A stretch of 60,850 bases of DNA from Paracoccaceae bacterium (GCA_030066855.1 JASJAU010000044.1:1-60850); one strand, 5' to 3'; positions 1 through 9,450 are shown, counted from the first letter of the stretch. Numbers and translations are program-made. The notes: generated from the sequence alone by a model not told the origin.

Positions 1-135
1 CAGGCGCCTGGTCTGTCATAAGGCGATGACCGCCACGCCGCGCCGACGCTCCGGTTCGGTGGACACTGCAGACCCGTTGTCTTAGGCATTCGCGCATAAA
101 TTCGACATCATGAAATTCGGTAGCGTCTTACGACA

Positions 136-1125
136 ATGGATCACTACGCACCCGCCGGCAAAACTGTGCCCCGGAACGGCGAGCAGGGACAACCGCACGC
201 GCCTGTCGTGTCCGTCGCCGTGCCTGTGTACAACGGCGAGCGATTTCTTGAAGAGAGCGTCGAGAGCATCCTCGCGCAGACCTATCAGGATTTCGAGCTT
301 ATCCTTTGCGACAACGCTTCGACGGACCGAACCGAGGAAATCTGCCGGCGTTTGATGGTGCGCGACGGTCGCGTTCGATACCACAGGCAGGCCAGGAACG
401 TGGGCGCCTCAAGGAACTGGAACAAAGCTTTCGCTCTGTCTCGTGGCAGGTTCTTCAAATGGCATGCCGACGACGATCTTCTGGACCCGCACTATCTGGA
501 GCGTCTGGTCAGTATCCTCGAAGGCGATCCGGGCTGCGTGATGGCGCATCCGCGAACGGTCTTGATCGACGCGTCCGGCAATCAACGCAGCTGTTACTTG
601 GACGAGATCGCTTCGGACAGCGACGATCCGGCGGAGCGCCTGAGGGTCTGGTTGCGACCGAGCGACGGCTTATGCAACCCGCTTTTTGGTTTGATGCGAC
701 GCGAGATCGCGGCGAAGACCGATCTCGATCCCCCATACGTTTCGGGTGACCGGGTGTTTCTTGCGCATCTGACCCTTTTGGGGCGTTGCCGAATGCTCAA
801 CGAGGCGTTGTTCTTTCGCCGAATGCATGGCGACCGAATCAAGTCGCGAGGACGCAGTCTGCGCGTTGCCGCCTCGGCCATCACGGGCCGTCCCCGGGTT
901 CTTCCAGTCCTGCAGCGATGGCGATTGACCTTCGCGCTGTTCGGTTTGGTTCTTCGAACGCCTTTAACCGCAAACGCGCGGGTCAGGGCATTCTCCGTGG
1001 TCTCGGGTTGGGTTTGGAGGCGAAGGAAGAATTTGGCCAGAGAACTGCTGCTCCCTTTGTACCTGAATGGCCAGGAAACGAGGTTGGGAACGCTTATCTC
1101 GCCGCTGTTGTCGTCCAAGCCATAA
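136..1125 (+). CDS. Glycosyltransferase family 2 protein
   Basis: Predicted 329-residue GT-A-fold transferase that would move a sugar from a nucleotide sugar onto a surface glycan or lipid acceptor. The N-terminal half carries the family pattern: VSVAVPVYNGE (about residues 24-34), the nucleotide-binding DNASTDRT (about 60-67) and an acidic metal-binding stretch HADDDLLDP (about 113-121). The C-terminal part is basic with hydrophobic patches but no convincing membrane anchor. It stands alone, with the opposing glutathione peroxidase gene ending 40 bases downstream, so donor and acceptor cannot be inferred. It ends in TAA, one of several normal uses of TAA as a terminator in this window. The family call is firm; the substrate is unknown. 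Confidence 0.85.
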   Translation: MDHYAPAGKTVPRNGEQGQPHAPVVSVAVPVYNGERFLEESVESILAQTYQDFELILCDNASTDRTEEICRRLMVRDGRVRYHRQARNVGASRNWNKAFALSRGRFFKWHADDDLLDPHYLERLVSILEGDPGCVMAHPRTVLIDASGNQRSCYLDEIASDSDDPAERLRVWLRPSDGLCNPLFGLMRREIAAKTDLDPPYVSGDRVFLAHLTLLGRCRMLNEALFFRRMHGDRIKSRGRSLRVAASAITGRPRVLPVLQRWRLTFALFGLVLRTPLTANARVRAFSVVSGWVWRRRKNLARELLLPLYLNGQETRLGTLISPLLSSKP

Positions 1126-1165
1126 CGGGCGCTGCGTCGGGTCGCGCTGGTCCCATGCGATCCGG

Positions 1166-1684
1166 TTACCGGAGAATCGCCTCAATGCGCCGCGTGATCT
1201 TGCGCGACGTTGGTTTCGTCAGGGCGCCCCAGGAATCCACGAGCTCTCCGTCGGGGCCGATCAGGACCTTGTTGAAGTTCCATCGCGGGACGAAGCCCTT
1301 GTCGCGAAGCGCGGCGTAGAACGGATGCGCGTCTCGCCCCACGACAGTGGTGATATCGGTCATCGGGATCGTGAGGTCGAAATTCACCTCGCAAAAGTCC
1401 TTCACTTCTTCGGCCGAAGCGAGCTCCTGACGGAAATCGTTCGACGGCACGGCCAGGACGACCAGCCCGTCTTCGGCGTAGGCGTCATGAAGCGCTTGCA
1501 GCTCTTCTTACTGGGGTGTGAAACCGCAAAGCGACGCGGTGTTCACGACAAGAACGGGCTTCCCGCGCCAGTCTTCGATCGCAAGCGTCCCGCCGTCGAT
1601 CGAAGGGAACTCTCCGGCGAGCGGTTTGGACGCGGCGGCGGTCGCAATGAGACTGAGCGTCATAGCTGCCAGCAATCGTCTCAT
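1166..1684 (-). pseudogene. Glutathione peroxidase, interrupted by in-frame TAA
   Basis: Read on the minus strand from the ATG at 1684, this encodes a Cys-type glutathione peroxidase with a signal-like N-terminus ([20 protein letters not shown]). The catalytic motif [11 protein letters not shown] has the peroxidatic Cys at residue 53. Codon 59 (1508-1510) is TAA, then the frame resumes as EELQALHDAY and continues without frameshift through SNDFRQE and WNFNKVLIGPDG to a normal stop; total 173 codons. Family members have Tyr at this place (TPQYEEL/TPQYEQL), so one substitution from TAC or TAT explains it. The product as written is a 58-residue peptide. It could be a real nonsense mutation, a sequence error or readthrough. 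The family would reduce hydroperoxides in the periplasm. Confidence 0.85.
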
Positions 1685-1960
1685 GGGTCACTCCATTTTG
1701 AGAGGTCCCTCTTTCTACGCGGCGGAATGTCCGTCGGATTTTTCCGATCCAGTGGTTGAAACATGATCGGATGATCAGGGTATCCCAAGCTCGGCCTCTG
1801 ACGCCGGGCGATTTCGCTTTGGCTCAGCCGAGACGCCGCTGCACATGCGCGGCCGCCGCAATTTGAGGATTTGGCGTTTGCCGTCAGTCCGTCCCTGTCG
1901 GACAGCCGCCCATGTCGAAAGGCGTGTTCCCGGCGACCTGGCGCAGGCGGTTCTGCTCGC

Positions 1961-2779
1961 CTAGGGCCTCTCTTTGTCGGAGAGCGCTGACTCCCGGACG
2001 GGAGCTTCATCATAAGTCCAACGATAGGCGGGCGGTGTCGGACCCTTGTTCCGCCCGCCCTGCAAGGTCTGCTCCCAGCTATGCGCGAGGATGCCGACCG
2101 ACCGGGACAGGCCGAAGAAGCCGCGCGCGAGCGGCGGGGGGCAGCCAAGCTCGGCATAGATGACTGCCGTCGCCCCATCGATATTCATGGGAACCGGCTT
2201 GCCGCGCTCCTCCCGCAACCGCTTTTCGATCGCCGCGCCGATCGCCGCGTAGGCGCCAGATACCGCGCCCGCATCAGCAGCTTCGCGCACGAGCGCCATC
2301 AGACGCGGTGCGCGGGGATCGACCGGTTTGTGGAAGCGATGCCCGAAGCCGGGCAGATAAGGCCCGCGCGCCTCGCGCCAGCTGTCGAGCGCCTCCGGCA
2401 GACCCTCCAATCCGGTGGACTCGACGGCGCGGTAAAGCTCGACAGCCTGTTCGCCCGCGCCGCCGTGGACGTCGCCGAGCATGTTCAGACCGGTCGCCAT
2501 CGCGTTCTGAAGCCCGACCCCGCAGGTTGCGGCCATGCGCGCGGCGGCGATGGAAGGCGCCTGAGGCCCATGATCGACCGCCGAGACGAGCGCGGCCTCG
2601 AAGAGCGCGGCGCGATGCCCGGAAATCCGCTCTCCCGTCACCATCAGCCAGATCATCCCGGCAAATCCGATGTTCCCGATCAGATCCTGAACGGGGTGGC
2701 CGCGCAGGTGTATCCGGCCCGGCTCCATGTCGATGATCGACGTGCGCCACCAATCCTCAACGTCCGTCCTGTCGGTCAA
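1961..2779 (-). CDS. Citryl-CoA lyase / citrate synthase-fold protein
   Basis: 272-residue protein matching the small citrate-synthase-like family annotated as citryl-CoA lyase, which splits citryl-CoA into acetyl-CoA and oxaloacetate. The three citrate synthase catalytic positions are all present: His105 in DVHGGAGE, His147 in PGFGHRFHK and Asp201 in MNIDGATA. It is much shorter than citrate synthase (about 430 residues) and lacks the N-terminal domain, as expected for the lyase. Its start overlaps the end of the upstream CoA transferase by 4 bases (ATGA), so the two are translationally coupled. A CoA transferase feeding a CoA-ester lyase suggests activation and cleavage of citrate or a related acid. 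The exact substrate is inferred. Confidence 0.75.
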   Translation of the reverse strand: MTDRTDVEDWWRTSIIDMEPGRIHLRGHPVQDLIGNIGFAGMIWLMVTGERISGHRAALFEAALVSAVDHGPQAPSIAAARMAATCGVGLQNAMATGLNMLGDVHGGAGEQAVELYRAVESTGLEGLPEALDSWREARGPYLPGFGHRFHKPVDPRAPRLMALVREAADAGAVSGAYAAIGAAIEKRLREERGKPVPMNIDGATAVIYAELGCPPPLARGFFGLSRSVGILAHSWEQTLQGGRNKGPTPPAYRWTYDEAPVRESALSDKERP

Positions 2780-3987
2780 ATCACGCCCTCCGCCCGCATA
2801 ATGTCTATCTGCTCGGGAGAATACCCGAGTTCGCCAAGGATCGCGGCGCTATCCGCGCCCAGCGCAGGCGGGGCGGTCGACACCGACGGGCGCTGGCCGT
2901 CGATCATGGCCCCGATGCGCGCCACCTCCACCGCGCGTCCGACGCCGGGCGCGTCCGCGAACCTTGCGAGGAACGCCCGGTCCCTGATCTGCGGATGGGC
3001 GAGAATCTCGGGCACCGTCATGACCGCCCCCGAGGGAACGCCGATCGCGTTCAGCTCTCGCGCCCAATCGCGCGCCGGTTTAGTTGTCAGAACCGTTTCG
3101 AGCTCTGCCTTGAGCCGCAGCCGGTTCGCCTTTCGAGCCTCGCGGTTGATGAAGGCCTCATTCTCCAAAAGGTCCTCCCGGCCGAGATGACGGGCCAAAT
3201 CGCGCCATTGCTCGTCTTTGTTCGCGGCGATGTTCAAAAGCGCGTCCTGGCATTGGAAGGCGCCCGAAGGCGCCGACGTCGGGTTCTCATTCCCGTTCGG
3301 CTTCGGCGCGACGCCAGCCACGAGGTAGTTCGAGACCGCCCAGCCCATGGTCGCGAGAACCGACTCGAGCATGGACACATCGATGAATCCGCCGCGCTCT
3401 TCCGCGTTCAGGGCGGCTGAGATCGCCATTGCTGCGGTCAGCCCGCCTATGGTGTCCGCCAGAGGATAGCCCGCCCGCATCGGCGCGCTTTCCGCGTCGC
3501 CGGTGATCGACATCACGCCCGAGACGCCCTGAATGATCTGATCATAGGCAGGCCGGCCGGCCCAGGGACCGTCCTGCCCGAAACCGGAGATGGCGCAGTA
3601 GATCAGCCGCGGATTCTCCAGTTTCAGAACGCCATACCCCACCTTCAGGCGATCCATAACGCCGGGGCGGAAATTCTCGACCAGAACGTCTGAGTGCGCC
3701 ACGAGCCGCTTGAGTGCCTCGACCCCGCGCGGATCCTTCAGGTTCAGGGTCAGCGACATCTTCCCGGCATTCTGCGCGAGGAAGCTCACCCCCATCTGGC
3801 GCTTTGACAGCCCCGGATCAGCGCCGAGATCGCGGGCCAGATCGCCTCGTCCGACAGCTTCGATCTTGATCACCTCGGCGCCCAGGTGCGCCAGCTGGTG
3901 GCAGGCGAACGGACCGGCCAGCACATTCGTCAGGTCCAGAACCCGGACTCCGGCTAGCGGCCCGGCGGAACCGACAGCCTCAGTCAC
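2776..3987 (-). CDS. CaiB/BaiF (class III) CoA transferase
   Basis: About 403 residues from the GTG at 3987. The reading frame is open further upstream, to 4311, but family homology begins right after this GTG with GVRVLDLTNVLAGPFA, and the GTG overlaps the TGA of the small upstream ORF (GTGA), so I chose it. Family marks include HLGAEVIKIEAVGRGD near the N-terminus and GYPLADTIGG, whose Asp fits the catalytic residue that forms the acyl-aspartyl anhydride. It moves CoA between carboxylic acids, with formyl-, succinyl- or similar CoA donors known for the family. It ends in a 4-base overlap with the citryl-CoA lyase gene, implying a shared pathway. Donor and acceptor cannot be read from sequence. 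Confidence 0.85.
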   Translation of the reverse strand: MTEAVGSAGPLAGVRVLDLTNVLAGPFACHQLAHLGAEVIKIEAVGRGDLARDLGADPGLSKRQMGVSFLAQNAGKMSLTLNLKDPRGVEALKRLVAHSDVLVENFRPGVMDRLKVGYGVLKLENPRLIYCAISGFGQDGPWAGRPAYDQIIQGVSGVMSITGDAESAPMRAGYPLADTIGGLTAAMAISAALNAEERGGFIDVSMLESVLATMGWAVSNYLVAGVAPKPNGNENPTSAPSGAFQCQDALLNIAANKDEQWRDLARHLGREDLLENEAFINREARKANRLRLKAELETVLTTKPARDWARELNAIGVPSGAVMTVPEILAHPQIRDRAFLARFADAPGVGRAVEVARIGAMIDGQRPSVSTAPPALGADSAAILGELGYSPEQIDIMRAEGVI

Positions 3988-4106
3988 CGCTCGCCACGCT
4001 TTCGGTTCGCCGGCGCGCGGTCGAGCCGGGGAAGGACAAGCGAGCTCGCGACGATGAGGAGCGCCGCGGTCGGACCTGCCATAGTGATCAGGGCGCCTTC
4101 GAGCAT
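3984..4106 (-). CDS. Small putative membrane protein (40 residues)
   Basis: Short ORF starting at the ATG at 4106 and ending in a TGA that overlaps the GTG of the CoA transferase gene (GTGA). It has one hydrophobic segment (ALLIVASSLVL) followed by a basic tail (RKRGER). I do not recognise it. The hydrophobic-then-basic pattern resembles the extreme C-terminus of a transporter subunit such as TctA, so it may be a relic, but an in-frame TGA lies two codons before the ATG. The coupled stop/start arrangement is the only argument that it is translated. It could also be a leader peptide setting CoA transferase expression. Confidence 0.35.
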   Translation of the reverse strand: MLEGALITMAGPTAALLIVASSLVLPRLDRAPANRKRGER

Positions 4107-4342
4107 GCCTCAATCCCTGAAGAAGAATGAAAAATCGACACAGGAAGATACCTAACACCTCCGACACGGGGTACCACACGAATCCTGCTGCGAGCGCCGG
4201 TCGGCGAGGTCTTTCAACCATCCCGGTAACGCTCGGCCGCCAACCGGGTTTCCTGACCGGCACAAGGGCTTGCGCCCTTAACCTCGACGCGCGGGCTTGG
4301 TATCGCATCACTCAGGCGAGTCAGGGCTAGGGGAGAACAGAG

Positions 4343-5095
4343 ATGGCCGACGCGAAGATCGCTCTTGTCACAGGAGGAGCACGGGGCATCGGCCGCGCTT
4401 GTGCCGAGGCATTGGCCGACGACGGCGCCCAGGTGGTGCTGGCCGATATCGACGAAGAAGGCGCGACGTCCACTGCCGATGAAATCGGCCGCGGCGCCGT
4501 GGGCTATGGCGTCGACATGAGCGATCCGGAGGCGGTCACCGAGCTGTTCGATCGGGTGGAGGCAGAGATCGGGGACGTTTCGGTTCTGGTCAACAACGCT
4601 GGAATCGCGATCCCGCAGGAATTCCTCAGTGTGTCACTCGAAGATTTCCAGAAGGTTATCGACGTGAACCTGACGGCGGTGTTCCTCGCCACGCAGCGGG
4701 CGGCGCGGACCATGGTGGAGAAGGGGATCGAAGGGGCGATCGTGAACATGTCCTCGGTCAACGCGCAACTCGCCATTCCCTCTATTGTCTCCTACTGCGC
4801 CTCCAAGGGCGGCGTCATGCAGATCACCAAAGTGGCCGCGCTGTCGCTCGCGCCGCACAACATCCGGGTGAACGCGGTCGGGCCGGGCTCCATCGACACC
4901 GCGATGGTGGCAAGAGTGAACGCCAACCCGGAAGCGATGGCGACGGTCATGTCCCGGACGCCGCTGAAACGGCTGGGAACAGCGCGGGAGATCGGCGACG
5001 TCGTGGCCTTCCTCGCCTCCGACAAGGCGTCCTACATCACCGGCGAGACGATCTATGTCGACGGCGGGCGCATGCCCCTGAACTACACCTGCTGA
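4343..5095 (+). CDS. SDR family oxidoreductase
   Basis: 250-residue classical short-chain dehydrogenase. It has the cofactor motif TGGARGIG (residues 10-17), the acidic residue at the end of beta-2 in LADID (favouring NAD(H)), NNAG, the catalytic Ser and Tyr-x-x-x-Lys in SSVNAQ and SYCASKGG, and the C-terminal ITGETIYVDGG. A good ribosome-binding site (GGGGAG) precedes the ATG. The AhpD-like gene follows after 12 bases, so the two form an operon divergent from the CoA transferase genes. The neighbouring sugar-acid dehydratase and GMC oxidoreductase suggest oxidation of a sugar or polyol, but the substrate is not determined by sequence. Confidence 0.85.
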   Translation: MADAKIALVTGGARGIGRACAEALADDGAQVVLADIDEEGATSTADEIGRGAVGYGVDMSDPEAVTELFDRVEAEIGDVSVLVNNAGIAIPQEFLSVSLEDFQKVIDVNLTAVFLATQRAARTMVEKGIEGAIVNMSSVNAQLAIPSIVSYCASKGGVMQITKVAALSLAPHNIRVNAVGPGSIDTAMVARVNANPEAMATVMSRTPLKRLGTAREIGDVVAFLASDKASYITGETIYVDGGRMPLNYTC

Positions 5096-5107
5096 GGAGT
5101 TGGAGCC

Positions 5108-5695
5108 ATGCCGCAGCCGGACCATGTGTCGATCTACGAGTTGCCCGACCCTGCCGATCTTGATGAGGACATGCGCGCCTACTTCGAGATCTGTCAGGAA
5201 AAATTGGGGCTTGTGCCGAACGTGCTTCAGACGTTCTCGCGCGATCAGGAGAAGCTGAGGGCGTTCTCTGCCTACTACAATCAACTGATGCTCGCGCCCT
5301 CCGGCCTCTCGAAGCTGGAGCGCGAGATGGTGGCGGTGGTCGTCTCCTGTGCGAACCGGTGTTTCTACTGCCTGGTGGCGCATGGGCAGGCGGTGCGGAA
5401 GCTTTCGGGCGATCCGGAGCTGGGCGAGATGCTGGTGATGAACTACCGGGTGGCCAAGCTGAGCGACCGGCAGCGGGCGATGCTGGATTTCGCCTGGAAG
5501 CTGACGGTCGAGCCTTGGACGGTGGAGGAGCCGGACCGGCAGACCTTGCGCGACGCAGGGCTGGAGGAGGGCGAGATCTTCGACCTCGCAGACGTGATCG
5601 GGTTCTTCAATATGTCGAACCGGTTCGCGATCGCGTCGGACATGATGCCGAACCGGGAGTATCACGCGATGGACCGTGGATTGACCGAGGACTAA
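5108..5695 (+). CDS. Peroxidase-related / AhpD-like (CMD family) protein
   Basis: 195-residue all-alpha protein of the carboxymuconolactone decarboxylase/AhpD superfamily, closest to the 'uncharacterised peroxidase-related enzyme' branch. The redox centre is visible as ANRCFYCLVAHGQ, a CxxC pair with a His four residues on, preceded by the conserved LSKLEREMVAVVVS segment. Such proteins act as thiol-dependent peroxidases or alkylhydroperoxidase partners. The gene follows the SDR by 12 bases with an upstream GGAG ribosome-binding site, so it is cotranscribed. It ends in TAA. Whether it detoxifies peroxide or works on a pathway intermediate is unknown. Confidence 0.8.
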   Translation: MPQPDHVSIYELPDPADLDEDMRAYFEICQEKLGLVPNVLQTFSRDQEKLRAFSAYYNQLMLAPSGLSKLEREMVAVVVSCANRCFYCLVAHGQAVRKLSGDPELGEMLVMNYRVAKLSDRQRAMLDFAWKLTVEPWTVEEPDRQTLRDAGLEEGEIFDLADVIGFFNMSNRFAIASDMMPNREYHAMDRGLTED

Positions 5696-5741
5696 CACGG
5701 AGTTCCCGGCTCCGCGCTCCATTACTGGTTAGATTGGCGCC

Positions 5742-7523
5742 CTAATGATTATCGCGCGGCATATGCTTCCGGGCGATGTCCCGATACGCGGGCGCGCCTT
5801 CAAGCGTCATGCCATCGGAGAGCTGGCCCGCCCGGTCGCGGAAGATCTCTTGCCAGGGCGACTGGCTCTCTGGCGCGAAGGGCCGCTTGGGCAGGGCGGC
5901 GCGGCGGCGCTCGAGCTCCGCCGCGTCCACCAGCATGTTCGCGGTGCAGGCGTTGAGGTCGATGCGCAGGCGGTCGCCAGTTTGGACAAGCGCTAGGCCG
6001 CCGCCCGCCGCCGCCTCCGGCGAGGCGTTCAGGATCGAGGGCGAGCCGGAAGTGCCGGACTGGCGCCCGTCGCCGACGCAGGGCAGCGCGTGGACCCCTT
6101 GTTTGAGAAGGTATGCCGGCGGGCGCATGTTCACGACTTCCGCCGCGCCGGGATAACCGATAGGACCGGCGCCCCGCATGATCATTATCGAACGCTCATC
6201 GACGCCGAGGCTCTCATCGTCGATCCGGGCGTGAAAGTCCTCGGGGCCGTCAAAGACCACGGCCTCGCCTTCGAAGGCGTTCGGATCATCGGGGTCCGAG
6301 AGATAGCGGGCGCGGAACTCCTCGCTGATGACGCTGGTCTTCATGATCGCGCTGTCGAAAAGGTTGCCCTTGAGATTGATGAACCCGGCATCGGGTTTCA
6401 TGGGCGCGGAGACGGGCCTGATGACGTCCGCGTTCACGCTTCGGGCTTCGGCGCAGTTCTCGGCCAGAGTCCGGCCGTTCGCGGTGATCGCCTCCGGGTG
6501 GGGCAGGAGGCCTGCCTCGATCAACTCGCCGATCACGGCGGGGACGCCGCCGGCGCGGTGATAATCCTCGCCCAGGTAGGCGCCGGCGGGCTGGAGGTTC
6601 ACCAGAAGGGGAATCTTGTGCCCGAGCCGCTGCCAGTCGTCGTTGTCGAGCGGCACGCCGAGGTGCCGAGCGATGGCGTTCAGGTGGATAGGCGCGTTGG
6701 TGGAGCCGCCGATGGCGGAGTTGACCACAATGGCATTCTCGAAAGCCGCACGGGTCATGATGCCGTCCGGGCGCTGATCGTCATGGACCATATCGACGAT
6801 CCGCTTGCCGGTCTCGTAGCTGATCTGTCCGCGCTCGCGATAAGGCGCCGGGATCGCCGCGGAGCCGGGGAGCTGCATGCCCAGCGCCTCGGCCAGCGAG
6901 TTCATCGTGGTCGCGGTGCCCATCGTGTTGCAATAGCCGACCGAGGGCGTGGAGGAGGCGACCATCTCCATGAACCCGTCGTCGTCGATCTCGCCCGCCG
7001 CGTGCATCTCGCGCGCCTTCCAGACGATGGTGCCGGAGCCGGTGCGATCGCCCTTGAACCATCCGTTCAGCATCGGGCCGACCGAAAGCGCGATGGCGGG
7101 GATGTTGACCGTGGCGGCGGCCATGAGGAGCGCGGGCGTGGTCTTGTCGCAGCCGATGGTGAGGACGACGCCGTCGATCGGATAACCGAAGAGCGTTTCG
7201 ACGAGGGAGAGATAGGCGAGGTTCCGGTCGAGCGAAGCGGTCGGGCGCTTGCCGGTTTCCTGGATCGGGTGAACCGGGATTTCGATTGCGGTGCCGCCCG
7301 CCGCGGCGACGCCGTCGCGCACGCGCTTGGCCAGTTCCATGTGGTGGCGGTTGCAGGGGCTCAGGTCGCTGCCTGTCTGGGCGATGCCGATGATTGGTTT
7401 GCCGGATTGCAGCTCCTCGCGCGTCAGCCCGTAGTTCAGGTAGCGCTCGAGGTAGAGCGCCGTCATCTCCGGATTGTCGGGGTTGTTGAACCAGGCTTGC
7501 GAGCGGAGGGGCGGCTTTGACAC
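5742..7523 (-). CDS. IlvD/Edd family sugar-acid dehydratase
   Basis: 593-residue Fe-S dehydratase. The three cluster-ligand cysteines are present: Cys57 in LSPCNRHH, Cys125 in [10 protein letters not shown] and Cys198 in GYCNTMGTA. The N-terminus ([16 protein letters not shown]) is of the L-arabonate/D-xylonate dehydratase type rather than true dihydroxyacid dehydratase of branched-chain synthesis. It would convert an aldonic acid to its 2-keto-3-deoxy derivative in the cytoplasm. It faces the SDR/AhpD pair and diverges from the GMC oxidoreductase, 68 bases away, so a sugar or polyol oxidation pathway is plausible. Length and domain layout are normal. The sugar specificity is inferred only from the subfamily. 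Confidence 0.85.
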   Translation of the reverse strand: MSKPPLRSQAWFNNPDNPEMTALYLERYLNYGLTREELQSGKPIIGIAQTGSDLSPCNRHHMELAKRVRDGVAAAGGTAIEIPVHPIQETGKRPTASLDRNLAYLSLVETLFGYPIDGVVLTIGCDKTTPALLMAAATVNIPAIALSVGPMLNGWFKGDRTGSGTIVWKAREMHAAGEIDDDGFMEMVASSTPSVGYCNTMGTATTMNSLAEALGMQLPGSAAIPAPYRERGQISYETGKRIVDMVHDDQRPDGIMTRAAFENAIVVNSAIGGSTNAPIHLNAIARHLGVPLDNDDWQRLGHKIPLLVNLQPAGAYLGEDYHRAGGVPAVIGELIEAGLLPHPEAITANGRTLAENCAEARSVNADVIRPVSAPMKPDAGFINLKGNLFDSAIMKTSVISEEFRARYLSDPDDPNAFEGEAVVFDGPEDFHARIDDESLGVDERSIMIMRGAGPIGYPGAAEVVNMRPPAYLLKQGVHALPCVGDGRQSGTSGSPSILNASPEAAAGGGLALVQTGDRLRIDLNACTANMLVDAAELERRRAALPKRPFAPESQSPWQEIFRDRAGQLSDGMTLEGAPAYRDIARKHMPRDNH

Positions 7524-7591
7524 GGCGGCGTTTCCCTAGGAGCATCGTTTCCCCACTGGCGTAGTGGAATGGCAGATGCTTTTCTAGGGCG

Positions 7592-9190
7592 GTGAGCGAC
7601 TGGGACTACATCATCGTCGGGGCGGGAAGCGCGGGATGCGTTCTGGCCAACCGCCTGTCCGAGGGGGGCGCCAAGGTGCTTCTTCTCGAAGCGGGCGGAC
7701 CGGACAATTATCACTGGATCCACATTCCGGTCGGATACCTCTATTGCATCGGCAATCCGCGGACCGACTGGCTCTACAAGACGCGGGAGGAGCCGGGACT
7801 TGGCGGGCGCAGCCTCCTCTATCCGCGCGGCAAGGTGCTTGGCGGCTGCTCCTCCATCAACGGCATGATCTACATGCGCGGGCAGGCGGCAGACTACGAT
7901 GGCTGGCGCCAGCTTGGCTTGACCGGATGGGGCTGGGACGACGTCTTGCCGTATTTCATGAGATCCGAGGATGACAGCGACGGCGCGAGCGACTTCCACG
8001 GGCAGGGCGGCCCGCTTCGCGTCGACACTCAGCGGTTGAGTTGGGACATCCTCGACGCCTGGAAAGCGGCTGCGGTGGAAGAGGGGCTTCCCGCGACCGA
8101 CGATTTCAATCGTGGCGACAACGAAGGCGTGGGGTATTTCCGGGTCAACCAGAAGGGCGGTTTCCGCTGGAACACCGCGAAGGGTTTTCTGCGCCCCGTG
8201 ACCTACCGGCGGAACCTGAAGGTCGTCACCGCCGCGATGACGGAGCGGCTGATCATCGAGGGCGGGCGCGTTGTCGGGGTCGCGTACCGGCGGAAGGGGG
8301 TGCTTGAGGAGGCGCGGACCGATAACGAGGTCTTGCTCTCGGCGGGCTCCATTGGCAGCGTTCAGATTCTTCAGCTGTCCGGGATTGGCCCGGCAGCGCA
8401 CCTGCGAGCCGCCGGCGTGGAGGTCGCGCTGGACCAGCCCGAGGTGGGCGCGAACCTGCAGGATCATCTGCAGATCCGTTGCGCATGGAAGGTGCGGAAC
8501 ACGGTGACGCTTAACACGCTCGCCAGCACGTTTGGCGGGAAGGCCCGCATGGCGGCGGAGTACGCTTTGCGTCGGACCGGCCCGCTATCGATGTCGCCAT
8601 CCCAACTGGGGGCGTTCGCGCGATCGCGCCCGGACGCCGCCACGCCCGACCTACAATACCACGTGCAACCGCTCTCTTTGAATGCCTTCGGCGAGCCGCT
8701 CGATCCATTCGACGCGCTGACCGCGAGCGTCTGCCACCTTCGCCCGGAGAGCCGGGGCCACGTGCGGATCACGTCGCCGGACGCGCGACAGGCGCCCGAG
8801 ATCGCTCCGAACTACCTCTCGACCGAGGTCGACCGGCAAGTTGCTGCGGAAGCGATACGGCTGACGCGGCGGATCATGGCCCGGCCTGCGATGCAGGCCC
8901 ATGAGCCGGAGGAGTTGCGCCCAGGTCCGGAGACGAGCGACGGGGATAACGAGCTTGCCGGAGCCGCCGGCCGGATCGGGACGACTATCTTCCATCCGGT
9001 TGGAACGGTTCGAATGGGCGCGGACGACACCGCGCCAGTTGACGGACGTTTGCGGTTTCGAGGCATCGGCGGGCTGCGCGTCGTCGACGCCTCGGTCATG
9101 CCGCGGATCACCAGCGGCAACACAAATGCGCCCACCATTATGATCGCCGAGAAGGCGGCGGACATGATCCGGGAGGACGCGCGGCGTTAA
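7592..9190 (+). CDS. GMC family FAD-dependent oxidoreductase
   Basis: 532-residue choline-dehydrogenase-like flavoprotein starting at GTG. The N-terminal FAD dinucleotide fold reads DYIIVGAGSAGCVLANRLSE, followed by the GMC signature GKVLGGCSSINGMIYMRG. The C-terminus holds the His region in FHPVGTVRMG and GLRVVDASVMP with the NTNAPTIMIAEKAADMI ending. Members oxidise alcohols, including choline, polyethylene glycol and aliphatic or polyol substrates. It diverges from the sugar-acid dehydratase gene and is followed after about 60 bases by the truncated motB fragment, with which it has no functional link. No betaine aldehyde dehydrogenase is nearby, so choline is not favoured. Confidence 0.88.
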   Translation: MSDWDYIIVGAGSAGCVLANRLSEGGAKVLLLEAGGPDNYHWIHIPVGYLYCIGNPRTDWLYKTREEPGLGGRSLLYPRGKVLGGCSSINGMIYMRGQAADYDGWRQLGLTGWGWDDVLPYFMRSEDDSDGASDFHGQGGPLRVDTQRLSWDILDAWKAAAVEEGLPATDDFNRGDNEGVGYFRVNQKGGFRWNTAKGFLRPVTYRRNLKVVTAAMTERLIIEGGRVVGVAYRRKGVLEEARTDNEVLLSAGSIGSVQILQLSGIGPAAHLRAAGVEVALDQPEVGANLQDHLQIRCAWKVRNTVTLNTLASTFGGKARMAAEYALRRTGPLSMSPSQLGAFARSRPDAATPDLQYHVQPLSLNAFGEPLDPFDALTASVCHLRPESRGHVRITSPDARQAPEIAPNYLSTEVDRQVAAEAIRLTRRIMARPAMQAHEPEELRPGPETSDGDNELAGAAGRIGTTIFHPVGTVRMGADDTAPVDGRLRFRGIGGLRVVDASVMPRITSGNTNAPTIMIAEKAADMIREDARR

Positions 9191-9249
9191 CGCCCTGGTC
9201 ACGGGACAGCCGCTAAACCTTCCGTCGGGTGGCAAGGAAGGGGTGGACC

Positions 9250-9411
9250 ATGTCATCCGACGCCAAAGCGCCGATTATCATCAAGCGCAAGAAGGTCATC
9301 GAGGCCGGGCACCATGGCGGCGCCTGGAAGGTGGCTATTCAGCCGTCTCCTTCGGTAATGGTTTTCCATCGGTTTTCGAGATCGCCCTTCGGGCGAAAGG
9401 AGTCGTTCTGA
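9250..9411 (+). pseudogene. motB: motB 5' fragment (flagellar stator), truncated
   Basis: The first 29 codons encode the conserved MotB N-terminus, with APIIIKRKKVIEAGHHGG followed by AWKVA. In MotB this continues as YADFVTAMMAFF, the start of the stator membrane helix that contains the proton-binding Asp. Here the sequence departs from MotB at about 9334, runs through unrelated residues and stops at 9411. The peptidoglycan-binding OmpA-like domain is absent. The 3' part of fliK begins about 140 bases on, which fits a deletion that removed most of motB and the front of fliK. A GTG at 9229 gives an alternative in-frame start, but MotB homology starts at the ATG. Confidence 0.75.
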
Positions 9412-9450
9412 CCTCTGCGGACGCTGCCCCCTGCCATTCCGCGCCACCCC

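Noticed and set aside
1685-1960. Gene in the gap between glutathione peroxidase and citryl-CoA lyase
   Set aside because: Open frames here are shadows with no family features; the segment probably holds only promoter sequence for the glutathione peroxidase gene.
3988-4311. N-terminal extension of the CoA transferase
   Set aside because: The extension has no family similarity and runs through the coupled small ORF; homology begins at the GTG at 3987.
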